From contig ONAK01000028.1 of the NCBI GenBank assembly GCA_900315765.1, positions 1 through 32,576 on the forward strand: 32,576 bases of DNA. The letters run 5' to 3'. The position numbers were made by a program, and so were the translations under genes. How positions within the stretch are numbered: position 1 is the stretch's first letter; every line of letters starts with the position of its first letter. The notes beneath the pieces were generated by a model. It ran no database searches, was not told the origin of the DNA, and saw nothing but the letters and a program-made list of their open reading frames with translations. Positions 17,143 through 24,911 of this stretch are shown here, one piece after another. This DNA is from an uncultured Prevotella sp. (lineage in GTDB: Bacteria > Bacteroidota > Bacteroidia > Bacteroidales > Bacteroidaceae).

Positions 17143-18426
17143 ATGGCTAAGAAATTAAGACAAGGTACACTGTGCGTACAGGCTGGCTATAAGGCCAAGA
17201 ACGGAGAACCAATTGAGTTACCCATCATTCAGAGTACTACATTTAAGTACGATGACTCTGAAGAGATGGCAAAGTTGTTTGATCTGGAGAAAGAGGGCTA
17301 TTTCTACACCCGTCTTCAGAACCCTACCAACGATGCTGTGGCTGCTAAGATAGCTGCACTCGAAGGTGGTGTTGGCGCTGTGCTCACATCGTCTGGCCAG
17401 GCAGCAAATTTCTATGCCATCTTCAACATTTGCGAGGCTGGCGACCACATCGTCACATCAAACGAGATTTATGGTGGTACATATAATCTGTTTGGCGTAA
17501 CACTGAAGAAACTGGGCATTGAGTGCACTTTCATTTCACCCGAAGCAAGCGAAGAGGAGATTCAGGCTGCATTCCGTCCTAACACTAAAGCTCTGTTTGG
17601 CGAGACCATCTCGAACCCAGGATGCGCTGTGCTCGATATTGAAAAGTTTGCCAAGATAGCTCACAAGAACGGCGTACCCCTGATTGTAGACAACACCTTT
17701 GCTACCCCAGTAAACTGCCGTCCATTTGAATATGGTGCAGACATAGTTACTCATTCTACCACAAAATATATGGATGGCATGGCCACACAGGTGGGAGGTT
17801 GCGTAGTGGATAGCGGCAACTTCGACTGGCTAAGTAATGCCGAAAAGTTCCCAGGACTGTGCACACCCGACGAATCGTACCATGGACTGACTTACGTGAA
17901 GGCATTCGGCAAGATGGGCTACACTACTAAGCTGGTGGCTCAGCTAATGCGCGACCTTGGAAGCATACCTGCTCCACAGAACTCATTCCTGCTGAATTTG
18001 GGACTGCAGACTCTGCATCTGCGTATGGCACAGCACTGCAAGAATGCACAGAAGGTGGCAGAATTCCTGAACGCCAACGACAAGGTGGCTTGGGTTCACT
18101 ACTGTGGACTGCCCACAGACAAATACTATGCTTTAGGACAGAAATATCTGCCTAACGGAAGCTGTGGCGTCATCGCCTTCGGACTGAAAGGAACACGCGA
18201 GACAGCCATCAAATGGATGGACTCGCTGGAGATGATAAACATCGTGACGCACGTGGCCGATGCCCGCACATGTGTGCTGCATCCAGCAAGTCATACCCAC
18301 CGCCAGTTGAGCGACGAGCAGTTGCGCGAGGCTGGTGTTGCACCCGATTTGATTCGTCTGAGCGTTGGTATCGAGGATGTAGAAGATATACTCGACGACA
18401 TCAAGCAGGCACTCGAAAAGATCTAA
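17143..18426 (+). CDS. metY: O-acetylhomoserine sulfhydrylase (MetY-type, PLP-dependent)
   Basis: 427 residues from MAKKLRQGTLCVQAGY. The PLP-binding lysine is Lys208 in HSTTKYMDGM. Further family marks are STTFKYDDS near the N-terminus, YTRLQNPT, LTSSGQAANFYAIFN, VDNTFATPVNCRPFEYGAD and, near the C-terminus, HPASHTHRQL followed by LIRLSVGIED. The length of about 430 fits MetY rather than the shorter MetB/MetC enzymes. The reaction by family knowledge is O-acetylhomoserine plus sulfide to homocysteine and acetate, in methionine synthesis. A related gamma-lyase role cannot be excluded. It has its own promoter and a hairpin terminator at 18452-18493, so it is probably monocistronic. Confidence 0.92.
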   Translation: MAKKLRQGTLCVQAGYKAKNGEPIELPIIQSTTFKYDDSEEMAKLFDLEKEGYFYTRLQNPTNDAVAAKIAALEGGVGAVLTSSGQAANFYAIFNICEAGDHIVTSNEIYGGTYNLFGVTLKKLGIECTFISPEASEEEIQAAFRPNTKALFGETISNPGCAVLDIEKFAKIAHKNGVPLIVDNTFATPVNCRPFEYGADIVTHSTTKYMDGMATQVGGCVVDSGNFDWLSNAEKFPGLCTPDESYHGLTYVKAFGKMGYTTKLVAQLMRDLGSIPAPQNSFLLNLGLQTLHLRMAQHCKNAQKVAEFLNANDKVAWVHYCGLPTDKYYALGQKYLPNGSCGVIAFGLKGTRETAIKWMDSLEMINIVTHVADARTCVLHPASHTHRQLSDEQLREAGVAPDLIRLSVGIEDVEDILDDIKQALEKI

Positions 18427-18429
18427 GTC

Positions 18430-18493
18430 GAGGGTAAACGTCGAAACACATGGGGGTAAACGTCGAAAGTTATTTCACGTTTGCCCTCATTTT
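18430..18493 (+). terminator. metY terminator hairpin with a duplicated left arm; possible operator
   Basis: GGGGGTAAACGT (18452-18463) pairs with ACGTTTGCCCTC (18477-18488), the stem continues as GAAA/TTTC past a one-base bulge to a GTTA loop, and ATTTTT follows (18489-18494). This is a good intrinsic terminator for metY. The left arm is present twice: GGGTAAACGTCGAAA at 18432-18446 and again at 18454-18468, exactly 22 bp apart. Because of that spacing it may also be a regulator site for the promoter just downstream. Confidence 0.65.
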
Positions 18494-18504
18494 TCATACC
18501 TTTG
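18473..18504 (+). promoter_or_regulatory. Promoter of the outer-membrane barrel gene
   Basis: TACCTTTG at 18497-18504 matches the -7 consensus, with TTTC at 18473-18476 after a 20-nt spacer as a near-match to TTTG. The ATG lies 45 bp downstream of the -7 box. The right arm of the preceding hairpin sits inside the promoter spacer, so terminator and promoter overlap. Confidence 0.6.
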
Positions 18505-18549
18505 CATCGTCAAAAGGACGAGAAAGTAATAATTAAAATATAAAAAGGT

Positions 18550-21012
18550 ATGAAAAAGTTTTTCTTCGCATTTGTAGCAATCTGCCTGATAGCAGTAGAG
18601 TCAATGGCCCAAACCACCGTTAAGGGCGTGTTGATGGACAAGACACTTGGCGAGAGCGAGCCTTACGCCACAGTACGCATCTTCTCGGCTAAGAAAAAAG
18701 ATAAGCCAGTAGCCATGTTCCTGACCAACGAGAACGGACAGTTCCAGAAAGAGGTTAAGGGAAATGGCAAATACAACATCGTATTCAGCAGTGTAGGTAA
18801 GGAAGACCTGACCCAAGAGATAGAACTTGGCAAGGCAGGCACACTCGACCTTGGCACCATCTACATGAAGGAGAGCGAGACCATGCTGAAAGGCGTTGAA
18901 GTAGTAGCTCAGAAACCCCTGGTAAAGATGGATGTAGACAAGATGAGCTACAACGTTGCCGAAGATGAGGACTCGAAGTTGAACACTGTTCTGGATATGC
19001 TTCGCAAAGTGCCAATGGTAACTGTTGACGGGCAAGACAACATAACCGTGAACGGTAGCTCTTCGTTCAAGGTTTATGTAGACGGTATGCCAAACGTGAT
19101 GTTCTCAAGTAATCCATCGATGGTATTCAAGAGCATGCCAGCCTCAGCCGTTAAGAGCATCGAGGTAATGACAAACCCAGGTGCAAAGTACGATGCTGAG
19201 GGATCGGCAGGTGTACTGAACATTGTGATGAACAAGGTTGACATGAACGGACAGGCTGCCACACAGAGCATGAACGGCATTAACGGAACCATACGTGCAT
19301 CGGCAGGAAACAAGCAACTGGGCGGAAGCGCATTTGTAAGCGGACAGCAAGGCAAACTGTCATTCAGCGCAAATGTGATGACCAGTTACAATAAACCTGG
19401 TAACACCACCACTGAGATGGAACAGCTGCAGAACAACGGCAACTCGCAGATACTGACTTCGGATAACGACGTGAAGACACCGTTCACCATGGGAAGTCTG
19501 ACACTGGGCTATCAGCTGGATCCCATGAGCAGTCTGAACCTTACGGCTTCTATCAACACTATGAACATGAAGAGTAATGGCACAACCCATACAACAATTG
19601 GCGGAGGTGCCTACGGTACAGGTTTCGATTACACAAGCACAACTGATATGAAGATGTCGCGAACATCATTCAGCGGAAGCTTAGACTATCAGCGTTTCTT
19701 CAATAAAGAGCGCACCAAGTCGCTGGCTCTTACATACCAGCTCAACTACAGCCCTGCCACAACAGAGATGACAAACAACTTCGGCACGAACTCTAACATC
19801 ATCGATTTGACAGACAGATTCTCTGACAACGAGGATAAGACCACCAACCACATCTTCCAGTTAGACTACACCATGCCTCTGGCACTGGGACAGACATTGA
19901 ACTTGGGTAGCAAGCTGCAGTTGCACGATGCAACATCAGATTCAAAGTACTATCTGAAGGGCGTTTATGATCCAAGTACAAGCTCTGAATACGAGTACAA
20001 GAACTCTATTCTGGCCGGTTACGGTGAATACGTGGGCAACTGGAACAAGTTCGGACTGAAAGCAGGTCTGCGCTACGAGTACACATGGCAGGATGTAGAA
20101 TACCATCTTGGTAACGGCGAAAACTTCACCACAAGCTACGGAAGTCTGGTTCCAACAGCCAGCATGCAGTACAACCTCGGCATGGGCAGTAATATTGGAC
20201 TTACTTACAACATGCGCATAAGCCGTCCTGGAATCTCCTACCTGAACCCATACGTTGACAAGTCGAACCCTATAGCATTGTCTTATGGTAATCCTGACCT
20301 GGATGTAGAGAAGGCTCACAACATCTCACTGGTGTACAACGCATTCACATCGAAGCTGATGGTAAACCTGAACGTACATCACAACTTTGTAGACAACGCT
20401 ATATCACAGTATAGTTTCTACGACAACAACAATCTGCTTAACACCACTTATGGCAATGTAGTAAAGAGTCATCAGACAGGCGTAAACGGATACGTAAACT
20501 ACCTGCTGACCAAGGATACCAGAATCTTCTTCAACGGAAGTCTGAATTACATCGACCTGTGTAGCGATGCACTCGACGAGAGCAACAATGGATGGAGTGC
20601 AAACATCATGGCCGGCATACAGCAAACACTGCCTTGGAACTTGAAACTGAGTGCATTTGCCATCACAGCCACCAAGAGCTACACGCTGCAGGGATGGAGT
20701 GGCGGATTCAATCTGGTAACGGCAAGCCTTTCAAAGAGTCTGCTTAACGATAAGCTGAACCTGAGCGTTTCTGGTCAACTGGGACTGAACAAGGGCGGAA
20801 ATCTGAACATCGAGACATGCAGCCGCGGCAAGGACTTCACCTCTTATAATAATATAAAGGTGCCCATCTACGGTGTGACATTCACAGTAAGCTACAGTTT
20901 CGGCAATACCAAGATGGCAGCAAAGCAGCACAAGAGCCGCGTACAGAACGACTTCATTGAGCAGCAGTCGCAGGGTGAAATGTTGAACAGCATCGGAACT
21001 GAAACAAAATAA
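18550..21012 (+). CDS. TonB-dependent-receptor-like outer-membrane beta-barrel protein
   Basis: 820 residues with a signal peptide (MKKFFFAFVAICLIAVESMAQ). A carboxypeptidase-regulatory-like domain (about 22-105: VKGVLMDKTLGESEPYATV) is followed by a plug-like domain (about 125-225: DMLRKVPMVTVDGQDNITVNG, VYVDGMPNVMF-like, GAKYDAEGSAGVLNIVMNK) and a long barrel of the outer-membrane beta-barrel type seen in Bacteroidota (about 240-800). It has no SusD partner, so it is not a SusC. Its cargo is unknown. The gene ends 103 bp before a histidine kinase gene and could be controlled by that two-component pair, which is an inference from order only. Confidence 0.9.
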   Translation: MKKFFFAFVAICLIAVESMAQTTVKGVLMDKTLGESEPYATVRIFSAKKKDKPVAMFLTNENGQFQKEVKGNGKYNIVFSSVGKEDLTQEIELGKAGTLDLGTIYMKESETMLKGVEVVAQKPLVKMDVDKMSYNVAEDEDSKLNTVLDMLRKVPMVTVDGQDNITVNGSSSFKVYVDGMPNVMFSSNPSMVFKSMPASAVKSIEVMTNPGAKYDAEGSAGVLNIVMNKVDMNGQAATQSMNGINGTIRASAGNKQLGGSAFVSGQQGKLSFSANVMTSYNKPGNTTTEMEQLQNNGNSQILTSDNDVKTPFTMGSLTLGYQLDPMSSLNLTASINTMNMKSNGTTHTTIGGGAYGTGFDYTSTTDMKMSRTSFSGSLDYQRFFNKERTKSLALTYQLNYSPATTEMTNNFGTNSNIIDLTDRFSDNEDKTTNHIFQLDYTMPLALGQTLNLGSKLQLHDATSDSKYYLKGVYDPSTSSEYEYKNSILAGYGEYVGNWNKFGLKAGLRYEYTWQDVEYHLGNGENFTTSYGSLVPTASMQYNLGMGSNIGLTYNMRISRPGISYLNPYVDKSNPIALSYGNPDLDVEKAHNISLVYNAFTSKLMVNLNVHHNFVDNAISQYSFYDNNNLLNTTYGNVVKSHQTGVNGYVNYLLTKDTRIFFNGSLNYIDLCSDALDESNNGWSANIMAGIQQTLPWNLKLSAFAITATKSYTLQGWSGGFNLVTASLSKSLLNDKLNLSVSGQLGLNKGGNLNIETCSRGKDFTSYNNIKVPIYGVTFTVSYSFGNTKMAAKQHKSRVQNDFIEQQSQGEMLNSIGTETK

Positions 21013-21014
21013 AT

Positions 21015-21095
21015 AACACAAAGGCACAGAGATACAGAGTATTTACAGAAAAAAGTAAAAAAACTCTGTATCTTTGTATCTCTGTGTTGATTTTT
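21015..21095 (+). terminator. Long hairpin of inverted octamers, possible terminator
   Basis: A 26-nt left arm (21015-21040) and right arm (21063-21088) match at 22 of 26 positions, and two of the mismatches are G-U pairs in RNA. Each arm is made of three near-identical octamers: ACACAAAG, GCACAGAG, ATACAGAG on the left and CTCTGTAT, CTTTGTAT, CTCTGTGT on the right. TTTTT follows at 21091-21095. It starts 3 bp after the outer-membrane barrel stop codon. Confidence 0.6.
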
Positions 21096-21099
21096 ATTG

Positions 21100-21107
21100 T
21101 ATATTTG
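21100..21107 (+). promoter_or_regulatory. -7 box upstream of the histidine kinase gene
   Basis: TATATTTG matches TAnnTTTG and ends 8 bp before the ATG at 21116. The nearest TTTG (21073-21076) is 23 nt upstream and lies inside the hairpin, so the -33 element is uncertain. A nearly leaderless transcript would result. Confidence 0.4.
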
Positions 21108-21115
21108 CAGGCGTT

Positions 21116-22165
21116 ATGAAGAAGATAGAGAAAAAAGACATCTGGTTACTGATAGCACAGGTGGCAGCATGGGTGGTAATCATATTCGCCATGCCTCTGG
21201 CTACATATCTAAGTACTCAGGATACTCATGCCACTCGCACTTCAATATTAGTGGTATGGGGCCTGTTCCAGTCGCCATTGGTAATTTATTTTCTGAATTT
21301 CTACCTGCTTGGCCCTTGTCTCTTTTTCAAGCATCGCTACTGGTGGTTCACGTTGGTGAATCTGGTACTGATTATAGGTCTGAACTCGCAGTTCTTCTAC
21401 GTCTTCTTTAATCGCGACAAAATCCCCAACATGCCTGAGATGGGCCCCAACATGTGGATAGGTTTCTTCTCGGGATTCCTGATGTTCTTAGTCCTGAACT
21501 GTATGGTGGCTTCCATCGCTATCGGCATTCGCCACTTTATACGCACCAGAGAGATAAAACAACAGCTGAAGGATGAGAAAGCAAAGAACACAGAGGCAGA
21601 GTTGGCATGGCTGAAGAACCAGATAAACCCGCACTTCCTGTTCAACACGCTGAACAATATATCCAGTCTCTGTCAGATTGATGCTGATTCAGCTCAAGAC
21701 GCAATAGCCCAGCTGAGCGACCTGCTGCGCTACGCCATGTACGAGACTAACAAAAAAATGGTGCCCATTGAGGGCGAGGTAGAGTTTATGCGCAACTACA
21801 TATCACTGATGAAACTGCGCTGCAACGAAAAGACTGAGGTGACAACGTCGTTCGACATTAAGCAGAATATGGAGATAGCGCCATTACTGTTTATCTCGCT
21901 GGTAGAGAATGCGTTTAAACACGGCGTGAGCAGCAGCCGTCCATCGACGATAGACATCAGACTGCTACAAAACGAGAACGAGCTGATATTTAACTGCGAC
22001 AACACTAACTTCCCCAAAGACGATGCCGACCGCAGTGGATCAGGCATCGGATTGGAGAATACCCGTCGCCGCCTCGACTTGATGTATGCAGGTCGCTATA
22101 CCTGGGAACAGTCGCTTGAGGACGACATCTATCACGTTCGCATTAAATTAAAGATTAAAGATTAA
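21116..22165 (+). CDS. LytS/YehU-type membrane sensor histidine kinase
   Basis: 349 residues from MKKIEKKDIWLL; the frame is open from 21074, but a -7 box at 21100-21107 and the hairpin argue for 21116. Four hydrophobic segments fill residues about 8-145, followed by a coiled-coil-like stretch (KQQLKDEKAKNTEAEL) and the His_kinase domain with His173 in NPHFLFNTLNNISSL. The ATPase domain has LVENAFKHG and GSGIGLENTRRRLDLMY. Such kinases phosphorylate a LytTR response regulator, encoded 16 bp downstream. The stop codon lies in a tandem heptamer tract. Confidence 0.93.
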   Translation: MKKIEKKDIWLLIAQVAAWVVIIFAMPLATYLSTQDTHATRTSILVVWGLFQSPLVIYFLNFYLLGPCLFFKHRYWWFTLVNLVLIIGLNSQFFYVFFNRDKIPNMPEMGPNMWIGFFSGFLMFLVLNCMVASIAIGIRHFIRTREIKQQLKDEKAKNTEAELAWLKNQINPHFLFNTLNNISSLCQIDADSAQDAIAQLSDLLRYAMYETNKKMVPIEGEVEFMRNYISLMKLRCNEKTEVTTSFDIKQNMEIAPLLFISLVENAFKHGVSSSRPSTIDIRLLQNENELIFNCDNTNFPKDDADRSGSGIGLENTRRRLDLMYAGRYTWEQSLEDDIYHVRIKLKIKD

Positions 22166-22181
22166 ACATTAAACATTAGAT
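22142..22181 (+). repeat. Tandem heptamer tract across the kinase stop and regulator leader
   Basis: ATTAAAG (22147-22153), ATTAAAG (22154-22160), ATTAAAC (22161-22167), ATTAAAC (22168-22174), then ATTAGAT (22175-22181), preceded by ATTAA at 22142-22146. The kinase TAA (22163-22165) lies inside, and the response regulator ATG follows at once at 22182. A change of one unit would shift the last kinase codons and the spacing before the next ATG. Confidence 0.8.
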
Positions 22182-22934
22182 ATGCCATTAACCTGTATCA
22201 TAGTAGACGATGAGCCACTGGCCGTAAAGCTGATGGAATCGTTTGTGGCAAAGACGCCCGAGCTGGAACTGCTTGGCAGTTTCACCGACTCGGTAGAGGC
22301 CATTAATGCCGTAAAGGAACAGAAGCCTAACCTTCTGTTTCTCGACATACAGATGCCCGACCTGAACGGCATGGAGCTGGCACACATGATTCCAACAGAA
22401 ACACGAGTGATCTTTACAACGGCTTTCAAGGAATACGCCTTTGAGAGTTACGAAGTGAGCGCACTCGACTTTCTGCTGAAGCCAATAAGATATAACAAGT
22501 TTATGGTGGCTGTGGAGAAGGCAAAGGAATGGTTTGCAAAAAGTGAATGTCCCAAACCATCCCCCATCGCCCAACACCTAACATCCAACACCCAAATCCC
22601 ATCTGCCCTCTTTGTTCGTGTGGATGGCGAACTACGTAACATCACCATAGAGAATATTGTCTACGTGAACGGAATGAAGGACTATGTGATGTTCTATATG
22701 GATGGTGAAACCAAACCGCTGATTACACACCTCACAATGAAAGCCGTAGAAGAAATGCTGCCGCCAGATAAATTTCTGCGCGTGCATAGATCATATATTA
22801 TTGCTGTCGACAAAATCAGGAAGGTTGACCGCAACGATTGTATATACATCGGCAACGAGATTATTCACGTGCCAGATGGCTATCAAGAATCCTTCCATAA
22901 TTTTCTGGGAACGCGCACAATTAACAAAATGTAA
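22182..22934 (+). CDS. LytTR-family response regulator
   Basis: 250 residues: a receiver domain (1-120) with acidic residues in IIVDDEPLA, phospho-acceptor Asp55 in LLFLDIQMPDLNG and Lys in LKPIRYNKF, then a linker (about 122-143), and a LytTR DNA-binding domain (about 145-247: FVRVDGELRNITIENIVYVNGMKDYV, FLRVHRSYIIAVDKI). It is the natural partner of the kinase 16 bp upstream. LytTR proteins usually bind pairs of 9-bp direct repeats about two helical turns apart; a 22-bp-spaced repeat lies before the outer-membrane barrel gene (18432-18468). The linker is encoded by degenerate heptamers. Confidence 0.94.
   Translation: MPLTCIIVDDEPLAVKLMESFVAKTPELELLGSFTDSVEAINAVKEQKPNLLFLDIQMPDLNGMELAHMIPTETRVIFTTAFKEYAFESYEVSALDFLLKPIRYNKFMVAVEKAKEWFAKSECPKPSPIAQHLTSNTQIPSALFVRVDGELRNITIENIVYVNGMKDYVMFYMDGETKPLITHLTMKAVEEMLPPDKFLRVHRSYIIAVDKIRKVDRNDCIYIGNEIIHVPDGYQESFHNFLGTRTINKM
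22552..22607 (+). repeat. Degenerate heptamer array inside the response regulator linker
   Basis: Read in steps of 7 from 22552 the units are CCAAACC, ATCCCCC, ATCGCCC, AACACCT, AACATCC, AACACCC, AAATCCC, ATCTGCC. All are A-rich at the start and C-rich at the end and carry almost no G. They encode the residues PKPSPIAQHLTSNTQIPSA between the receiver and LytTR domains. The composition differs sharply from the flanking coding sequence. Confidence 0.7.
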
Positions 22935-22962
22935 CTTTGGAGCAAAAATTTTCCGGATTTTC

Positions 22963-22994
22963 CTTGGAAGCTATCGATAATTTTCCTACTTTTG
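22963..22994 (+). promoter_or_regulatory. gdhA promoter
   Basis: CTTG (22963-22966), a 20-nt spacer and TACTTTTG (22987-22994) fit the Bacteroidota promoter pattern with one -33 mismatch. The ATG follows 45 bp after the -7 box. Confidence 0.65.
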
Positions 22995-23039
22995 CAGTAT
23001 AATTAATAACAAATTGACACTTAGAACAATTTTACGAAA

Positions 23040-24377
23040 ATGGAAGTTGAGAAAATTATGCAAGCCTTGGAGCAGAAGCATCCAGGCGAAATGGAGTACT
23101 TACAGGCAGTAAGAGAGGTGTTGGACAGCATCAAGGATGTATACAACCAGCACCCCGAGTTTGAGAAAGCCAAGATTATAGAGCGCATTGTGGAACCTGA
23201 GCGTATCATCACATTCCGTGTGCCCTGGGTCGACGACAAGGGCGAGGTACAGGTGAACATCGGTTATCGTGTGCAGTTTAACAGTGCTATCGGCCCATAC
23301 AAAGGCGGACTGCGTTTCCACCCATCAGTAAACCTGAGCATTCTGAAGTTCCTCGGTTTCGAGCAGACATTTAAGAATGCACTTACCACACTGCCTATGG
23401 GTGGTGGTAAGGGAGGTTCCGACTTTGCTCCACGCGGCAAGAGCGACGCTGAAATCATGCGATTCTGCCAGGCATTTATGTGTGAGCTTTACAAGGTAAT
23501 CGGTCCTGATATGGACGTTCCTGCCGGCGATATCGGTGTGGGCGGTCGTGAGATTGGTTATCTGTTCGGATATTACAAGAAACTGACAAGCCAGTTCCAT
23601 GGTGCTACACTTACCGGTAAAGGTATGGAATGGGGCGGCAGCATTCTGCGCCCAGAGGCAACAGGTTATGGTGCACTCTACTTTGTACACCACATGCTGG
23701 AGACCCACGGACTTGACATTAAGGGCAAGACCGTTGCTCTGTCAGGCTTTGGTAACGTAGCATGGGGTGCAGCCAAGAAGGCTACCGAGATGGGAGCAAA
23801 GGTAATCACCATCTCAGGTCCTGACGGTTATATCTACGACCCTGCCGGTCTTGATGCAGAGAAGATTGAGTACATGCTTGAGCTCCGCGCCAGTGGTAAC
23901 GACGTATGTCAGCCATACGAGGAGGAGTTCGAAGGCTCTAAGTTCTTTGCAGGCAAAAAGCCTTGGGAGCAGAAGGCCGATATCTATTTGCCATGTGCTA
24001 CCCAGAACGAATTGAACGGTGCTGATGCCGACATGATTCTGGCAAACAAGCCACTCTGCGTAGCTGAGGTATCGAATATGGGCTGCACAGCCGAGGCTGT
24101 GAACAAGTTCATCGCTGCAGGTCAGCTGTTTGCTCCTGGCAAGGCTGTTAACGCAGGAGGCGTAGCAACATCTGGTCTGGAGATGACTCAGAATTCGATG
24201 CGTATGGCTTGGACTGCCGAAGAGGTAGATCAGCGCCTGCATCAGATTATGCATGGCATCCACGAGCAGTGCGTGAAGTATGGTAAGGAAGGCAACTACA
24301 TTAACTATGTGAAAGGTGCCAACGTAGCCGGCTTCATGAAGGTCGCAAAGGCCATGCTCGCGCAGGGCATTGTATAA
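23040..24377 (+). CDS. gdhA: NADP-type glutamate dehydrogenase
   Basis: 445 residues, the usual length of hexameric bacterial glutamate dehydrogenase. Visible marks: FRVPWVDDKGEVQVNIGYRVQ, GPYKGGLRFHP, the substrate-binding lysine (Lys124) in LPMGGGKGGSDF, FAPRGKSDAEIMRFCQ with the expected catalytic lysine, DVPAGDIGVGGREIGYLFG, and a Rossmann motif ALSGFGNVAWGAA. It makes glutamate from 2-oxoglutarate and ammonium in the cytoplasm, a main route of ammonium assimilation in gut Bacteroidota. NADP preference is inferred from the overall match to the GdhA type and is not proved by one residue. A hairpin and rlpA-like gene follow. Confidence 0.96.
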   Translation: MEVEKIMQALEQKHPGEMEYLQAVREVLDSIKDVYNQHPEFEKAKIIERIVEPERIITFRVPWVDDKGEVQVNIGYRVQFNSAIGPYKGGLRFHPSVNLSILKFLGFEQTFKNALTTLPMGGGKGGSDFAPRGKSDAEIMRFCQAFMCELYKVIGPDMDVPAGDIGVGGREIGYLFGYYKKLTSQFHGATLTGKGMEWGGSILRPEATGYGALYFVHHMLETHGLDIKGKTVALSGFGNVAWGAAKKATEMGAKVITISGPDGYIYDPAGLDAEKIEYMLELRASGNDVCQPYEEEFEGSKFFAGKKPWEQKADIYLPCATQNELNGADADMILANKPLCVAEVSNMGCTAEAVNKFIAAGQLFAPGKAVNAGGVATSGLEMTQNSMRMAWTAEEVDQRLHQIMHGIHEQCVKYGKEGNYINYVKGANVAGFMKVAKAMLAQGIV

Positions 24378-24388
24378 CTCCCTATATT

Positions 24389-24408
24389 CCCCACCTTTCA
24401 AGGAGGGG
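24389..24408 (+). repeat. GC-rich hairpin between gdhA and the RlpA-like gene
   Basis: CCCC-A-CCTT pairs with AAGG-A-GGGG over a 2-nt loop, with one A-A mismatch. No T-run follows, so it is a poor intrinsic terminator. It may be an mRNA-stabilising or partial read-through structure; the next gene starts 17 bp later. Confidence 0.55.
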
Positions 24409-24425
24409 CTAAGGGTGTCCAATTG

Positions 24426-24908
24426 ATGATTAGAAGACTTTATATAACAATTCTTACACTACTGATAAGCTTTACCGCTCTAGGTCAACCTGAGAGCGGT
24501 AAGGCTTCATTTTATTCCAAAAGCCTCAGCGGACGCAAAACGGCAAGTGGCGAACGACTGCATCATGACAGTCTTACATGCGCCCATCGCACCTACCCTT
24601 TTGGTACATTGTTGCAAGTAACAAATCCTGCCAACGGAAAGCAGGTCATAGTAAAGGTTACAGACCGCGGGCCATACGTTAGAGGCCGCGTTATAGACCT
24701 CTCAGTAAAGGCTGCACAGGAACTGGGCATCATTGCCCAAGGCATAGCGCCTGTGATTGTGGAAAAATACCAGGAATCAGTTATTCCATATAAACCAGAA
24801 GAATTCTTTAGCCAACCAGAGCTCGACATGAGTACCAACGATGGCTCACCAGCCAAACCCATCTGGGTAGAATTAAAAGAGCAGAGAGCAAAAAGAGCTA
24901 AAAAGTAA
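24426..24908 (+). CDS. Small RlpA-like double-psi beta-barrel protein
   Basis: 160 residues from ATG at 24426; a TTG one codon earlier is possible but less likely. A signal peptide (MIRRLYITILTLLISFTALG) is followed by a compact RlpA-type barrel (about 25-118): GKASFYSKSLSGRKTASGE, HDSLTCAHRTYPFGT with the conserved His, and VTDRGPYVRGRVIDLS with the conserved Asp. In Pseudomonas RlpA this fold is a lytic transglycosylase acting on peptidoglycan at the septum. There is no SPOR domain here, so septal targeting is not expected. The last 45 residues form a charged tail ending in EQRAKRAKK. It follows gdhA by 48 bp and may share its transcript. Confidence 0.88.
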   Translation: MIRRLYITILTLLISFTALGQPESGKASFYSKSLSGRKTASGERLHHDSLTCAHRTYPFGTLLQVTNPANGKQVIVKVTDRGPYVRGRVIDLSVKAAQELGIIAQGIAPVIVEKYQESVIPYKPEEFFSQPELDMSTNDGSPAKPIWVELKEQRAKRAKK

Positions 24909-24911
24909 TTG

